From the NCBI GenBank assembly GCA_038237475.1, contig JBBRYS010000002.1, forward strand, positions 1 to 64,000: a stretch of DNA of 64,000 nt. Reading direction: 5' to 3'. The notes beneath the pieces were generated by a model that was not told the DNA's origin, searched no databases, and saw nothing but the letters and a program-made list of their open reading frames with translations. A program made the position numbers and the translations under genes. This DNA comes from JAOAPY01 sp038237475 (GTDB lineage Bacteria; Acidobacteriota; Blastocatellia; Pyrinomonadales; Pyrinomonadaceae). Shown here one piece after another: positions 34,791-44,056 of this stretch (position 1 is the stretch's first letter; every line of letters begins with the position of its first letter).

Positions 34791-36398
34791 ACTTTCCCCC
34801 GAAGCCTTCTCCGCTCCCAATCCCGTATTCGCTCGCACCACCAACTCGGTAAACTTCGCTTCAGCCGCCGGCTCGCGTCCGAGCAGTGTCCCCACGACTG
34901 CCCCCAAAAATCCCAGCGGGATGCTGATGATCCCCGGATTCTCAAGCGGGAAAATCGGCGGAACCTGAATCAGATGCCGCGCGGCTCCGACCACGGTGGG
35001 AGGATCAACACTCATAATGCTCGGGCTGATCAGAATCAAAACTATTGCAGCCATCAGTCCCGTGCCGAGACCAGCCACGGCGCCTTTGGTATTAAATCGC
35101 TTCCAAAAGAGCGAAAGCACAATGACGGGCAGGTTCGCCGAGGCAGCCACTGCGAAAGCGAGCGCCACCAGAAAAGCTACATTCGCCACCGGCCCGAGGA
35201 CAATGGCTATCAGGATGGCGATGCCGCCCACAACAAAAGCCGTGAGACGCGCAACTCGCACTTCCTCACCGGCCGAACGCTCAGTCCCGCGATGAATCAC
35301 GTTGGTCCAGAAGTCATGCGCGAACGATGTCGAGGCACTAATCGTCAGCCCGGCCACCACCGCCAAAATAGTCGCAAAGGCGATTGCTGAGATGAAGCCA
35401 AAAAACACATCGCCCGCCAGCGCCTGGGCCAGCAGGGGAGCGCTCATGTTGGTGCCACCGCTCTTAGCAATGAAGTCGCGACCGACAATGGTGGCTGCCC
35501 CAAAGCCCAGGAACGTGGTCATGATATAGAAGCTGCCGATGAGCACCATGGCCCAGACCACACTCGTGCGCGCAGTGCGCGCGTCGGGGACGGTATAGAA
35601 GCGGACCAGAATATGCGGCAGACCCGCGGTGCCAAAGATAAGCGCGAGCCCCAGCGAAATCAGATCGAGGGCACCATACGGCGGCTTGTAGCGCAGACCC
35701 GGTTGCAGAAAATCCTGCGTGACTACGGCACCGTTCGCCCCGTGATAAGTCACGTGAGTTATGGCCTCGAAAAAGTTACTCAGGCTGAACCCGAAGTGCG
35801 CCAACACCAGGATGCTCAGTAACAGCGTGCCGCCCATCAGCAGAATCGCTTTAATGATTTGCACCCAGGTGGTTGCCAGCATGCCGCCAAAGACTACATA
35901 GATGATCATCAGCGCACCCACACCGATAACCGCAGTGCGGTACGTCAGTCCGGAGTCTTTCAGCAGCAGGGAAACCAGAGCGCCCGCGCCGACCATCTGG
36001 GCGATCATATAAAACGTGCTCACGATCAGCGTGCTGAGGCTGGCCATCGCGCGCACCGGGCGCGGACTCAGCCGGTAGGCAAGCACGTCAGCCATCGTAT
36101 ATTTGCCGGCGTTGCGCAACGGCTCGGCGACGATCAGCAGCACGGTCAGATAAGCTACTAGCCAACCCACCGAATACATGAATCCGTCGTAGCCCTGGAA
36201 AGCGATGATGCCGGCAATACCCAAAAACGAGGCCGCACTCATATAGTCGCCGGCGACGGCGATACCGTTTTGCCATCCCTTAATTTGCCGGCCTGCCGCG
36301 AAGTAAGCGCTTGAGCCGCTTGAGCGGCGCGCGGCCCAGTAGGTGATCGCCAAAGTGATGGCAATAAAAATTAGAAACATGAGCAGCGAGGTTTGCAT
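34776..36398 (-). CDS. actP: Sodium:solute symporter, acetate permease (ActP) type
   Basis: 540 residues, about 13 hydrophobic segments, sodium:solute symporter family. Features include AAGRQIKGWQNGIAVAGDYM near the N-terminus and FLGIAGIIAFQGYDGFMYS, which place it with the ActP/cation-acetate branch. It should import short carboxylates with sodium. It starts 5 bp after a DUF485 gene, the arrangement of yjcH-actP. The C-terminus runs into the flanking repeat (last residues ASGESISPR). Confidence 0.9.
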   Translation of the reverse strand: MQTSLLMFLIFIAITLAITYWAARRSSGSSAYFAAGRQIKGWQNGIAVAGDYMSAASFLGIAGIIAFQGYDGFMYSVGWLVAYLTVLLIVAEPLRNAGKYTMADVLAYRLSPRPVRAMASLSTLIVSTFYMIAQMVGAGALVSLLLKDSGLTYRTAVIGVGALMIIYVVFGGMLATTWVQIIKAILLMGGTLLLSILVLAHFGFSLSNFFEAITHVTYHGANGAVVTQDFLQPGLRYKPPYGALDLISLGLALIFGTAGLPHILVRFYTVPDARTARTSVVWAMVLIGSFYIMTTFLGFGAATIVGRDFIAKSGGTNMSAPLLAQALAGDVFFGFISAIAFATILAVVAGLTISASTSFAHDFWTNVIHRGTERSAGEEVRVARLTAFVVGGIAILIAIVLGPVANVAFLVALAFAVAASANLPVIVLSLFWKRFNTKGAVAGLGTGLMAAIVLILISPSIMSVDPPTVVGAARHLIQVPPIFPLENPGIISIPLGFLGAVVGTLLGREPAAEAKFTELVVRANTGLGAEKASGESISPR

Positions 36399-36402
36399 GT
36401 AC

Positions 36403-36849
36403 CTATCCTTTGGAGCGCGGCTCGCCCAGTCTTGAGATGATTGAATGGGCCATCACGTCCCATTTCATGGCGACTCGCACATAGAGCGCTGCGATAATCC
36501 AGGCCATGAAGAACTGTGAGAGCGCGAACAGGTAAGCGAGATTCACAACGCCGATGACCTTTCGGTCCATCAACCGTGGGGCATAACCAACCAGCACCGG
36601 CAACGCGAAGTAGTAAGCGACAAAAAAGATCGTGGCGGGAATAATGAAGCGTCGCTTGCTCGCCAACAATTGCTTGAACTCAGCCATCGCCGCTACCCGG
36701 TCCCAATCAGCCGCATCAATCTCGTCGTCCGCGGTTTGTTCGTGAGCTGGCCGTGGCAAGTTGCGTCCGAGGGGTGAAACGTCGGTAGCTGATCCGACAA
36801 TGGGGGTTAAATCTCCCGGCTGTGGTTCCATCTCATAGTTTTTTCCCAT
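36403..36849 (-). CDS. DUF485 membrane protein, ActP partner
   Basis: 148 residues: a hydrophilic N-terminal part with ADWDRVAAMAEFKQLLASKR, then two membrane helices (FIIPATIFFVAYYFALPVL and VNLAYLFALSQFFMAWIIAA). The DUF485 family (YjcH) is found upstream of acetate/solute symporters, and here its stop lies 5 bp before the symporter ATG, so they are co-expressed. The N-terminal 60 residues are longer than in E. coli YjcH (104). Confidence 0.88.
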   Translation of the reverse strand: MGKNYEMEPQPGDLTPIVGSATDVSPLGRNLPRPAHEQTADDEIDAADWDRVAAMAEFKQLLASKRRFIIPATIFFVAYYFALPVLVGYAPRLMDRKVIGVVNLAYLFALSQFFMAWIIAALYVRVAMKWDVMAHSIISRLGEPRSKG

Positions 36850-37118
36850 GATTGCTCCTGTCCCTCCTTCTTTAGACAGATCTCATTGGTTCCTGTAACG
36901 GTTCGCGGCCAGTTGCGCAAAGCCTCGTTCATGCCACAGATCCTCAAAACGCAAGGCTAACTTGGCTAAGCAGGGTAACGTTCGCAGGGGAAAAATGGAA
37001 AGCTGGAAGTCGGGGACCGGCTCAGAATTGTGTCATTTGTTCGTTCATTACCTCGACAGAGTATCAACGCCGGTTTGGATCGATCGTCACTCACGGCAAT
37101 AACGAGTGTACGAGGTAT

Positions 37119-37361
37119 GGCGTTTAGAGTACCGCCTTTAGGCGGACGTTTCGTTTCATAAAGTTAGCCGCGGATTACGCGAAACACCGCGGAATAAGAA
37201 CATAGCCACAGATAGACACAGGTAAGACGGATCAGAATCATTCAGTTCAGATCCGTTTTATCAGTGTTCACCTGTGGCTGATTGTTATCCGCGCTTTTTT
37301 TTTCATCGGCGGCTAATCTTATTAAAGGAAAAGCTCGCCTGAAGGCGGGACTCTGAGCGCC
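37119..37361. repeat. REP-like palindrome with a second palindrome nested inside
   Basis: Left arm at 37119-37157 (TTTAGAGTACCGCC), right arm at 37325-37361 (GGCGGGACTCTGAGCGCC). Relatives at 39286, 41772 and 56648 have only 15-45 bp between the arms; here about 165 bp are inserted. The insert is itself bounded by TTAGCCG (37164) and CGGCTAA (37310-37316). It contains an imperfect 35-bp hairpin (37204-37279) with AGCCACAG outermost and GACGGATC / GATCCGT near the loop. The rest of the 36850-37393 gap shows nothing recognisable. Confidence 0.75.
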
Positions 37362-37393
37362 TATGAGCGTAGTTTGCGATACAATGCCGGCGG

Positions 37394-39280
37394 ATGCATA
37401 TTCTTTCGCTCGAGTCAATCAGCAAGAATTACGGATTAAAACCGCTCTTCGAAAACGTTAGCCTGGGGCTCGACTCTGAAGACCGCATTGGCGTGGTTGG
37501 TGTCAATGGTTCCGGAAAGACAACACTCCTGCGCCTGATCGCGCGAGCACTCGAACCTGATACCGGCCGAGTAGTCTTTGCCGCCGGCGCCACCATCGGC
37601 TACCTCTCACAGAACCCTCCCTTCAATCCTGAACAGACAGTTCTGGAAGCAGTCTTTGCCGCCAGCGATGCGCGCATGAAGCTGCTGCTCGACTACGAAC
37701 TCGCCTGCCAGCAACTGGCCCATACAGAAACCGGGAATGAGAGCGGGCAGCGGCTGCTTGATCGTGTAGCCGAGCTCGCCCACCAATTGGAAGCGAGCGG
37801 CGCCTGGGAACTCGAAACCAATGCCCGCACAGTGCTCAGCAAGCTCGGCATTTACGACACCGCAGCGCGCATGGGAACTCTCTCGGGCGGTCAGCGCAAG
37901 CGAGTGGCGCTCGCTCATGCCCTCATCGAAAACCCCGCGCTGCTGATTCTGGACGAACCCACCAATCATCTCGACGCAGAGACGATTACCTGGCTCGAGA
38001 CTTATCTCGCACGCTATCGCGGCGCTCTCCTGCTCGTCACGCACGATCGCTATTTTCTCGACCGGGTCACCGGGCGCATTCTGGAAATCGATCGCAACAC
38101 CGTGCAGACCTTCGACGGGAATTACTCTTACTACCTGGAGCGAAAGGAAGAGCAGGAACTCTCGCGCGCAGCCGAGGGTCAGAAGCGCGAGATGCTGATT
38201 CGTCGTGAGCTGGCCTGGCTGCGGCGCGGCGCCAAAGCACGAACCCGGAAATCAAAAGCGCGTCTCGATACTGCTGCGGCGTTAATGGCTGCGCCCAAAG
38301 AAACGGCCCGGGCTGAGCTGGATATCTCAGTCGCCGCGAGCCGCATGGGCAAAAAGATCCTGGAGCTTCATGACATCACCAAAGCGTACGGTGAGCGGGT
38401 ACTGCTTGATGGCTTCAGCTATATCCTGAAACGAGGCGATCGCATCGGGGTCATTGGGCCAAACGGGGCCGGTAAGACGACGCTGCTTGAAATCGTGACC
38501 GGACGCGTGCTCCCGGATCGGGGATCGATCGCGGTCGGCCAGACGGTACGCTTCGGTTATTACGATCAGGAAAACCGCGAGCTGCCGCAGGTTGAAAGAG
38601 TGATTGACTACATACGCTCCGCGGCTGAACGCATTGAGACTGCGGACGGAACCTTCATCACTGCCGGGCAGATGCTGGAAAAGTTTCTCTTCACCGGACC
38701 GATGCAGTATGCTCCCGTGGGCGCGTTGTCCGGTGGCGAGCAGCGGCGGCTTTACCTGCTGCGCGTGCTGATGGAAGCGCCGAATGTGCTGCTGCTGGAT
38801 GAACCGACCAACGATCTCGACATCCAAACATTGATCACGCTGGAAGAGTATCTGGACAATTTTGCCGGCTGCGTGATTGTCGTCAGTCACGATCGCTACT
38901 TTCTGGATCGCACAGTCGAGCACATCTTCCGCTTCGAGGGCGAAGGCCGCGTGCGCCAGCATCCCGGCAACTACGCAGCGTTTCTGGAAGCGCGTCAGGA
39001 GGAAGAGAAGGAAGCGGCGCCGCCGTTGAAAGAGCGGCCCGAACGCCCGGCTCAGGTAGTTGAGGAGACTGGCAAACGGAAGTTATCCTTCAAGGAACAA
39101 AAGGAGCTCGTGTTGATCGAGGAAGCGATCGCCGCCCGCGAGCGGCGGCAAGCGGAGATTGAGATTGAATTAGTCGAGCATGCCACCGATGCTTACCTGG
39201 TCCATCGGTTATTCGAGGAGCGCGAAAAACTCACCGCACAACTAGAACGCGACATCGATCGCTGGACCGAACTCGCCTAG
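37394..39280 (+). CDS. ABC-F family ATPase (Uup/Ettx type)
   Basis: 628 residues with two ABC domains and no membrane segments. Domain 1: GVNGSGKTTLLRLI, LSGGQRKRVALAHAL, LLILDEPTNHLD. Domain 2: GPNGAGKTTLLEI, LSGGEQRRLYLLRVL, LLLDEPTNDLD. The interdomain linker is arginine/lysine-rich (LAWLRRGAKARTRKSKARLD). The C-terminal coiled coil (about 565-628, EEAIAARERRQAEIEIELVE) is characteristic of Uup-like members. ABC-F proteins act on ribosomes (translation rescue or antibiotic protection). The coil suggests Uup, but the exact subfamily is not certain. A terminator-like hairpin follows. Confidence 0.93.
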   Translation: MHILSLESISKNYGLKPLFENVSLGLDSEDRIGVVGVNGSGKTTLLRLIARALEPDTGRVVFAAGATIGYLSQNPPFNPEQTVLEAVFAASDARMKLLLDYELACQQLAHTETGNESGQRLLDRVAELAHQLEASGAWELETNARTVLSKLGIYDTAARMGTLSGGQRKRVALAHALIENPALLILDEPTNHLDAETITWLETYLARYRGALLLVTHDRYFLDRVTGRILEIDRNTVQTFDGNYSYYLERKEEQELSRAAEGQKREMLIRRELAWLRRGAKARTRKSKARLDTAAALMAAPKETARAELDISVAASRMGKKILELHDITKAYGERVLLDGFSYILKRGDRIGVIGPNGAGKTTLLEIVTGRVLPDRGSIAVGQTVRFGYYDQENRELPQVERVIDYIRSAAERIETADGTFITAGQMLEKFLFTGPMQYAPVGALSGGEQRRLYLLRVLMEAPNVLLLDEPTNDLDIQTLITLEEYLDNFAGCVIVVSHDRYFLDRTVEHIFRFEGEGRVRQHPGNYAAFLEARQEEEKEAAPPLKERPERPAQVVEETGKRKLSFKEQKELVLIEEAIAARERRQAEIEIELVEHATDAYLVHRLFEEREKLTAQLERDIDRWTELA

Positions 39281-39285
39281 CGCTA

Positions 39286-39384
39286 CAGGCGCTTAGAGTA
39301 CCGCCTTCAGGCGGGTTTTTCGTTCCCTAAAATCCCGACTGGGAAACCAAAGGACCGCCTGAAGGCGGGACTCTGAACACCTGG
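39286..39384. repeat. REP-like inverted repeat between two convergent genes
   Basis: Two arms facing each other: GCGCTTAGAGTACCGCCTTC at the left and its near reverse complement (GAAGGCGGGACTCTGAACAC) at the right. It occupies the whole gap between the ABC-F and carboxylase stops. Each arm contains its own small CCGCC-TTCA-GGCGG hairpin. Confidence 0.85.
39301..39320 (+). terminator. Intrinsic terminator after the ABC-F gene
   Basis: Stem CCGCC / GGCGG with loop TTCA, followed by GTTTTT, 20 bp after the stop codon. It is the left arm of the REP-like element, so the repeat seems to serve as the terminator. Confidence 0.7.
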
Positions 39385-39386
39385 GG

Positions 39387-40955
39387 TTAAAGGGGAATGT
39401 TGCCGTGCTTCCTGGGTGGGTTGGTGTCGCGCTTGTTTTCCAGCAACGAAAGGGCGCGGATCAATTTGGGCCGAGTCAGCGCAGGCTCGATCACTTCGTC
39501 GATGAAGCCGCGTTCTGCAGCAACGTACGGATTCGCAAACTTGTCTTCCAACTCCACGATGCGCGCTCGCCGCGCCCCCTCTTTGTCCTTCGCTTCGCCA
39601 ATCTCGCGACGATAGAGAATCCCCACCGCGCCCTCGGGGCCCATCACAGCAATCTCTGCGGAAGGCCACGCAAAGTTGATGTCGGTGCGAATATGCTTCG
39701 AAGCCATGACGCAATAGGCACCACCGTAAGCTTTGCGAGTGATGACTGTAATCTTAGGCACCGTCGCTTCCGCGAAGGCATAGAGCAATTTGGCGCCGTG
39801 ACGAATGATGCCGCCGTGCTCCTGCGCCACACCGGGTAAAAATCCGGGAACGTCTTCAAACGTAATCAGAGGAATGTTGAAGCAATCGCAGAAACGTACG
39901 AAGCGCGCTCCCTTGATCGAAGCGTCGATGTCCAGCACGCCGGCCAGATAAGCGGGTTGATTGGCGACGATCCCGACTGAACGTCCGCCGAGCCTCGCAA
40001 AGCCCACGCAAATATTCGGCGCGTACAGTTGCTGCACTTCAAAGAAGTAGCCATCATCAACCACCAGATGCAGCACATCGCGAATGTCATATGGCTGGTT
40101 TGAAGCTGCGGGAACGATCGCGTTCAGTTTGGCTTCGGCTCGGTCGGGCGGATCGCTAACGGCCAGGCGCGGCGGATCGTCGACATTATTCGAGGGGATA
40201 AACGACAACAGTTCGCGCACGATGCGCAAAGCATCTTCGTCCGACTCAGCGGCAAAGTGCGCCACCCCGGAACGGTTATGAGTGATCGCGCCGCCCAGCT
40301 CTTCTTTGGTCACATCCTCGTGCGTCACTGTTTTGATCACGTCCGGACCGGTGATGAACATGTACGAAGTGTCCTTGACCATCACGTTAAAGTCGGTGAT
40401 GGCCGGACTATAAACAGCGCCCCCGGCGCAGGGACCAAGGATGCAGCTGATCTGCGGCACAACGCCGCTGGCGAGAGTGTTGCGCAGAAAGATATCGGCG
40501 TAACCGGCCAGGCTCATGACGCCTTCCTGAATGCGCGCGCCACCGGAGTCGTTCAAGCCGATAATGGGCGCTCCGACCTTCATCGCGAGGTCCATGACTT
40601 TGCAGATTTTTTCCGCATGCGTCTCAGAGAGAGAGCCGCCGAAGACCGTGAAGTCCTGCGCGAAGACGAACACCTTGCGCCCGTCAACCAGGCCATGGCC
40701 GGTAATGACGCCGTCGCCGGGATAGATCTGCTGGTCCAAACCAAAGTCGTGTGAGCGATGGACCACGAATTTATCGAACTCTTCAAACGTTGCGTCGTCG
40801 AGCAGAAATTCGATCCGTTCGCGCGCGGTGAGCTTGCCGGCGGCGCGTTGTTTCTCAAGCCGCTCGATACCGCCGCCCTGTTCGGCGACCTGTGACCGTT
40901 CCTGAAGGATTTCGAGTTTAGTGCGGGTTTGCTTTGGCTGTTGTTTGGATGTCAT
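39387..40955 (-). CDS. pccB: Acyl-CoA carboxylase beta subunit (propionyl-CoA carboxylase type)
   Basis: 522 residues, the usual length. It carries GGGIERLEKQRAAGKLTARE at the start, then GLNDSGGARIQEGVMSLAGY and ILGPCAGGAVYSPAITDF (acyl-CoA and biotin pocket glycines), FEDVPGFLPGVAQEHGGIIR and RKAYGGAYCVMASK. It transfers carboxyl from biotin to propionyl-CoA or a similar acyl-CoA. The biotin carboxylase/carrier subunit is not adjacent. It could equally be a methylmalonyl-CoA decarboxylase alpha subunit, but no decarboxylase partners are nearby. Confidence 0.9.
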   Translation of the reverse strand: MTSKQQPKQTRTKLEILQERSQVAEQGGGIERLEKQRAAGKLTARERIEFLLDDATFEEFDKFVVHRSHDFGLDQQIYPGDGVITGHGLVDGRKVFVFAQDFTVFGGSLSETHAEKICKVMDLAMKVGAPIIGLNDSGGARIQEGVMSLAGYADIFLRNTLASGVVPQISCILGPCAGGAVYSPAITDFNVMVKDTSYMFITGPDVIKTVTHEDVTKEELGGAITHNRSGVAHFAAESDEDALRIVRELLSFIPSNNVDDPPRLAVSDPPDRAEAKLNAIVPAASNQPYDIRDVLHLVVDDGYFFEVQQLYAPNICVGFARLGGRSVGIVANQPAYLAGVLDIDASIKGARFVRFCDCFNIPLITFEDVPGFLPGVAQEHGGIIRHGAKLLYAFAEATVPKITVITRKAYGGAYCVMASKHIRTDINFAWPSAEIAVMGPEGAVGILYRREIGEAKDKEGARRARIVELEDKFANPYVAAERGFIDEVIEPALTRPKLIRALSLLENKRDTNPPRKHGNIPL

Positions 40956-41047
40956 TCGCAGAGAAGCTTAACAGAGTATCGGTTCCGGTCAAGACATAAG
41001 GCGGGGGGTCGCGCTTTGTGTTCTGAGCTTTGCCTCTACCCGCCAGG

Positions 41048-41280
41048 CGCTTTGCCCAAAAAGTCGGTTCCACCGCGTCCGCGGTAGCGGACGATTGAAA
41101 ATAGCCCAGCGATTTATCGCTGGGATCGGTCGGAGGTGTAACGGAGTCCGTGAAACGGACGGCTGAAAAGCTTAGAGTATCCGGCGATGACATTCAGCCG
41201 TCCGCTTCACGGGCTGCCGATGGCTGCGCTGCTATCCCCAGCAGTAAACTGCTGGGCTACTATCATTCGTCCGCTTTGCG
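41048..41280. repeat. 230-bp composite palindromic repeat, copy 1
   Basis: Contains CGCTTTGCCCAAAA at one end, a CCCAGCGATTTATCGCTGGG hairpin, two GTCCGTGAA-CGGACGGCTGA arms facing each other, and a CAGCAGTAAACTGCTGGG hairpin. Copy 3 (60814-61043) has the same parts in the reverse orientation; copy 2 (42596-42867) is more divergent. It fills the gap 40956-41293. Confidence 0.82.
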
Positions 41281-41293
41281 AACTGAGATTCGA

Positions 41294-41770
41294 CTAAATA
41301 TCGAAAGGGAAGCGGCGAGAATCGATCATTTCGATCAGTTCGCTGAGGGCCTGCTCGGCGTTCTGCTTTACTTCGGGCGGATAACCATAGCGCTCGGCAT
41401 TCACGGCAAACTCTTCCAGATCAAGCACGCGATAGGAAAAGTCCGGTTGCACCAGAATATCGGTATCGAGATCTACGTAGCTGAGCACCCGGCCATCGAA
41501 CTGTGGCGGCACATTTATGTTGCAGTAAAAACAGCGCAGCTCTCGGCCCGGTTCTGAAAAACGAAACACGTTGTACCAGCGATCGAACCAGTAGTACTCG
41601 TGACTGGTGGTGCCTATGGCAATCGTCCCCAGCAGTTCGTGCTGAATCTCTTCGTTGAAGCGCGCGTCGAGCACCAACAGCGAGTTGTCCTGACGGACCA
41701 CCGTTGCGTCCCAGCGGCGATGCTCAGCACCGTCATATTTGCATGCACGAACTATGATGGATTGATCCAT
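41294..41770 (-). CDS. DUF402 protein
   Basis: 158 residues. The pattern WDATVVRQDNSLLVLDARFN, HEYYWFDRWYNVFRFSEP, RCFYCNINVPPQFDGRVLSY and VDLDTDILVQPDFSYRVLDLEE is DUF402 (FomD-like fold). The aligned acidic residues YVDLDTD and DLEEF form the metal site of that family. FomD-like enzymes hydrolyse nucleotide esters; the substrate here is unknown. Monocistronic, between repeats. Confidence 0.9.
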   Translation of the reverse strand: MDQSIIVRACKYDGAEHRRWDATVVRQDNSLLVLDARFNEEIQHELLGTIAIGTTSHEYYWFDRWYNVFRFSEPGRELRCFYCNINVPPQFDGRVLSYVDLDTDILVQPDFSYRVLDLEEFAVNAERYGYPPEVKQNAEQALSELIEMIDSRRFPFDI

Positions 41771-41771
41771 A

Positions 41772-41867
41772 CAGGCGCTTAGAGTACCGCCTTCAGGCGG
41801 GCTTTTTTGATCAGCGTGTTTGATGAAGACGAAAAGCCCGCCTGAAGGCGGTCCTCTGAACGCCTGG
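41772..41867. repeat. REP-like inverted repeat
   Basis: Same build as 39286-39384: CAGGCGCTTAGAGTACCGCC on the left, GGCGGTCCTCTGAACGCCTG on the right, with TTTT/AAAA just inside the arms. It lies between the DUF402 start and the aldolase stop. Confidence 0.87.
41831..41853 (-). terminator. Terminator of the transaldolase-like gene
   Basis: On the minus strand: CCGCC-TTCA-GGCGG, then GCTTTTC, 15 bp after the stop at 41868. It is the right arm of the REP-like element. Confidence 0.6.
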
Positions 41868-42518
41868 TTATTGGCGGCCGCTCTTTTTCCAGTCGGCGAG
41901 AAACTGGGCCTGCCCTTTATCAGTCAGCGGGTGATTGAACAACTGGTCGATTACCTTGAAAGGCATGGTGGCGATGTCAGCGCCCAGCCGGGCGGCTTCG
42001 ATCACGTGAATCGGATTGCGCAGGCTCGCTGCCAGCACTTCGGTCTTCCAACTGTAGTTGTTGTAGATCTCAACGATGTCACTCAACAGGATCAGTCCAT
42101 TCTCACCGATGTCATCTAGCCTCCCCAGGAATGGGCTGATGAAACTGGCCCCCGCCTTCGCGGCCAGAATGGCCTGCGCGGCAGAGAAGCAGAGCGTGAC
42201 ATTCACCTTGATGCCTTCACTGTTCAGGACACCGGTGGCCTTCAAGCCTTCGCGTGTGAGCGGGCATTTAACGACGACGTTGGGAGCGATTTTCGCGTAT
42301 TCGCGTCCCTCGGCGACCATGGCTTCGGTTTCAAGCGCAGTTACTTCGGCCGAAACGGGGCCCTGGACGATTTCGCAGATGGCGCCGATGTGTTGCTTGA
42401 AATCAACGCCGCCTTCTTTGGCGATCAAAGAAGGATTGGTGGTAACGCCATCGGCGAGACCGAGCGATGCGCCTTCGCGGATTTCGTCAAGGTTTGCTGT
42501 ATCGAGAAAGAATTTCAT
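41868..42518 (-). CDS. fsa: Transaldolase / fructose-6-phosphate aldolase-type enzyme
   Basis: 216 residues, the short TalC/FSA subfamily. It starts MKFFLDTANLDEIREGASLG, has GVTTNPSLIAKEG and the Schiff-base lysine in NVVVKCPLT (Lys84), then SPFLGRLDDIGENG and VLAASLRNPIHV. It acts in the pentose-phosphate pathway (sedoheptulose-7-P plus glyceraldehyde-3-P) or as an aldolase on fructose-6-P; sequence alone does not separate these. Cys in place of the usual Val/Ile after the lysine is a minor variation. Confidence 0.9.
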   Translation of the reverse strand: MKFFLDTANLDEIREGASLGLADGVTTNPSLIAKEGGVDFKQHIGAICEIVQGPVSAEVTALETEAMVAEGREYAKIAPNVVVKCPLTREGLKATGVLNSEGIKVNVTLCFSAAQAILAAKAGASFISPFLGRLDDIGENGLILLSDIVEIYNNYSWKTEVLAASLRNPIHVIEAARLGADIATMPFKVIDQLFNHPLTDKGQAQFLADWKKSGRQ

Positions 42519-42595
42519 AAAGCCTCCAAAAACTTAGTGAGCCGAGTTGTTTTGTATTTTCAAAAATCGCGGACGGTTTCCCTGACACCGTCGGC

Positions 42596-42867
42596 AGAGC
42601 GGGCGGCTTAAAATAGCCCTGCGATTTATCGCTGGGAGTTAGCAGCGCGCCTATTCGTAGTCCGTGAAACGGACGGCTGAATGACAATCATCAGAATATC
42701 TGACCCTTCCAGCCGTCCGCTTTTGCGGACTGCGTCGTAATTTCGCTTGATCCCACCGATAAATCGGTGGGCTCTTTTCAGCCGTCCGCTGCACGGACTT
42801 CTTTTCAATCCCGACCGATGATCCCAGCGATAAATCGTGGGATATTTTCAATCGTCCCAAGCCCGGA
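42596..42867. repeat. Composite palindromic repeat, copy 2
   Basis: Built of the same hairpins as 41048-41280 but rearranged: two GATAAATCG hairpins and several GTCCGT-CGGACGGCTGA arms. One stem reads CCCACCGATAAATCGGTGGG where others read CCCAGCGATAAATCGCTGGG, a paired change that keeps the hairpin. It fills 42519-42884. Confidence 0.8.
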
Positions 42868-42884
42868 CGTAGCGGGACTGCAGC

Positions 42885-44033
42885 TCACGGCACGATTTCA
42901 GATTTCACTTCCGAGGGCGCGCTCACATTGCCGGCTTCATCAACGGCGGTGATGTAATAGTAGTACGTCTTGCCCGTTTCGACGTTGTTATCCTGGAACG
43001 TAGTCTTCGTCAACAACGCAGTGTTCAGCCTGGTCCATTTATCCAGGGCCAGATTCGAATCGGACGAACGGTAAATGTTGTAGCCCGCCACGTCTGTTTC
43101 TGGATTGGCCGGGAAGAAGATGGACAAACGCCCCGGCGCTCCCGCGATCGTAACCGGCCCTGGCGATGTGGGCGCGAAAATATCGCGCGGCGAAACGGAC
43201 AGCACGTTGGAATTCAGACTCTCAACCTGGGCCCCTTCGGTCCCGAGCGAGACGGATCGCACGACATAGCGATAGTGCTCGCCGAACTTGAAATTCTTGT
43301 CCGAAAACTGCGTGCCGGCCACGAGCGTGTCATTAATCGGCGTCTGATTAGGCTCGGGTTCTTTTTCGTTAAGCCGGTAGACGTTATAGCCAAGCAGGTT
43401 CAGCGGCAGCGAGCCGTCGATGTTCGCAGGCGGCGCTTGCCAACTTAAATTGATTCCAGTCTCGGTGATCTCTCTGCCGGTCGATTCGAGTACCGGGGCT
43501 TGAGCGATGCGAGCCGCCGGTTCAATCAACAGGAAATTCGAGAAGGCCGCGCGTTGGCCGGAATCGTTGACGTAGCGCACTGCATAGCGCAGCCGGGTAG
43601 GCTCGCCGGCCAGCTCCAGAGTGTCCTTATAAGTCAGCTCGCCTTTGGCATTCTTAAGCTCGTCAAAGGTCAGGGAGCCGATCAGGAGCGAGCGCGCGGC
43701 AAACTCTTCTTCAGTCAGCGGCAAGGGCGCAGTCGGTTTTTCTGCCAGGCGATAGACATCGATGCGACGAATACTCTGCACGCTGCTAGCGGGCGCATTG
43801 CGCAGCGGCGCAGGCCAACTCAACAGTACCTGATTGCCGCGCTGCACGCCGGACAATAATTCGGTGCGTTGCTGCACACGCTCGACCGGCGGCAGGGGTG
43901 GCTGGCGTTTGCCGCAGCCGGCTGAAATCAAAAGCAGGCTAAAAGCGCAGCCAAGGAGCAGGGAAGTAGCCGTGACAGATCGCTGCGAACGTCTGCTGGA
44001 TGGTCGCGTCAGGCTGGTAGAAAAAAGAATCAA
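42885..44033 (-). CDS. Lipoprotein with fibronectin type III-like domains
   Basis: About 382 residues from a TTG start. Lipoprotein signal: SLLLGCAFSLLLISAGCGKR (lipobox ISAGC). Three Fn3-like units follow: about 65-170 (VLLSWPAPL), 180-290 (GINLSWQAPP, YNVYRLNE) and 295-382 (GRLSIFFPANPETDVAGYNI, YYYYITAVDEAGNVSAPSEV). It should be surface- or periplasm-exposed through a lipid anchor. It starts 24 bp after the hslU stop on the same strand, so it is likely in the hslVU transcript. Function unknown. Confidence 0.82.
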   Translation of the reverse strand: MILFSTSLTRPSSRRSQRSVTATSLLLGCAFSLLLISAGCGKRQPPLPPVERVQQRTELLSGVQRGNQVLLSWPAPLRNAPASSVQSIRRIDVYRLAEKPTAPLPLTEEEFAARSLLIGSLTFDELKNAKGELTYKDTLELAGEPTRLRYAVRYVNDSGQRAAFSNFLLIEPAARIAQAPVLESTGREITETGINLSWQAPPANIDGSLPLNLLGYNVYRLNEKEPEPNQTPINDTLVAGTQFSDKNFKFGEHYRYVVRSVSLGTEGAQVESLNSNVLSVSPRDIFAPTSPGPVTIAGAPGRLSIFFPANPETDVAGYNIYRSSDSNLALDKWTRLNTALLTKTTFQDNNVETGKTYYYYITAVDEAGNVSAPSEVKSEIVP

Positions 44034-44056
44034 GATAGCGAAAGTTAGCGCGCAGC

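Noticed and set aside
34719..36161. Several long plus-strand frames opposite the symporter gene
   Set aside because: Antisense to a membrane protein gene; compositionally odd (His/Arg/Gln-rich) and without motifs.
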